A stretch of DNA of 20,951 bases. Source: JAYUZR01 sp043751595 (GTDB taxonomy: Bacteria > Patescibacteriota > UBA1384 > CAILIB01). Under the pieces are notes generated by a model that saw only the letters and a list, made by a program, of their open reading frames with translations, ran no database searches and was not told the DNA's origin. The DNA is taken from positions 1 to 20,951 of the forward strand of contig JAYUZR010000040.1 in NCBI GenBank assembly GCA_043751595.1, in the 5' to 3' direction. Below, piece after piece: positions 20,908 to 20,951 of this stretch. Position 1 is the first letter of the stretch. Every line of letters starts with the position of its first letter. A program made the translations under genes and the position numbers.

Positions 20908-20951
20908 GTGAAAGCAGCAACCCTTAGTGCTCTTGCCGAACCCAACCGCTT
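20908..20951 (+). CDS. ArsR-type regulator, 5' fragment (runs off right edge)
   Basis: GTG 20908 opens a frame reading (M)KAATLSALAEPNR up to the window end. The pattern LSALAEPNR is the conserved first helix of ArsR-family winged-helix repressors (typically followed by L.I...L). Only 14 codons are visible, so the assignment rests on this motif and on the promoter and palindrome directly upstream, which are typical of autoregulated ArsR genes. It is divergent from the giant surface-protein operon. Confidence 0.62.
   Translation, partial: MKAATLSALAEPNR

Noticed and set aside
1..20951. tRNA, rRNA, CRISPR array, insertion sequence or prophage attachment site
   Set aside because: I read the intergenic gaps (all under about 110 bases except 9541-9811, which holds the small ORF and arsR promoter) and saw no cloverleaf, spaced repeats, transposase or flanking direct repeats. 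A tRNAscan or CRISPR search could still be run.

Overview
The window looks like a piece of a Patescibacteria (Candidate Phyla Radiation) chromosome, most likely Saccharibacteria-like. The grounds are indirect. It encodes a secreted bactofilin-like membrane protein, a large propeller/LamG/fibronectin surface protein, a pilin-like N-terminal anchor on an M23-like protein, and many small single-domain proteins (DUF1801 three times, DUF1697, DUF1761, DUF1905, a DUF1059-like protein, YCII). There is no rRNA, tRNA or ribosomal protein gene, so the lineage is an inference. TGA is used as a stop (for example 12147-12149 and 15759-15761), which argues against the UGA-recoding Gracilibacteria/Absconditabacteria.

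Layout. 1-485 is the start of an unknown membrane-anchored protein running off the left edge. 577-2179 (minus) is an ECF sigma factor overlapping a one-TM partner that is probably its regulator. 2221-2868 (minus) is a PIN toxin/ribbon-helix-helix antitoxin pair with candidate operator half-sites. 2919-3879 (minus) holds DUF1801 and DUF1697 proteins. 3968-5101 (plus) is the bactofilin-like protein, ending at a strong terminator shared with the convergent capA-like gene (5146-6522). That gene closes a four-gene minus-strand operon (7776 to 5146) with two unrecognised genes and a DUF1761 protein. 7896-9540 (plus) holds a second DUF1801 protein and the M23-like protein. A 55-aa membrane ORF (9541-9708, minus) follows. 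Then come an ArsR repressor with YCII (9812-10487) behind a near-ideal palindromic operator, a third DUF1801, DUF1059-like and DUF1905 proteins, and a HEAGH membrane protein coupled to an APH-type kinase (11592-13114).

The right part has two striking elements. One is a secreted protein ending in a textbook PEP-CTERM signal (13225-13869). The other is a minus-strand operon of a 1680-aa surface protein, an ABC ATPase and a MacB/FtsX-type permease (20801 to 13923), joined by overlapping start and stop codons. A second ArsR-type regulator begins at 20908 and runs off the right edge. It is divergent from the giant gene and has its own 28-bp palindrome.

A theme across the window is translation initiation. 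Several operon-first genes have a -10-like hexamer 6-7 nt before the start codon (485, 7896, 8374, 10952, 20801, 20908), which predicts leaderless mRNAs. Several internal genes, and the PEP-CTERM gene, carry recognisable Shine-Dalgarno sequences.
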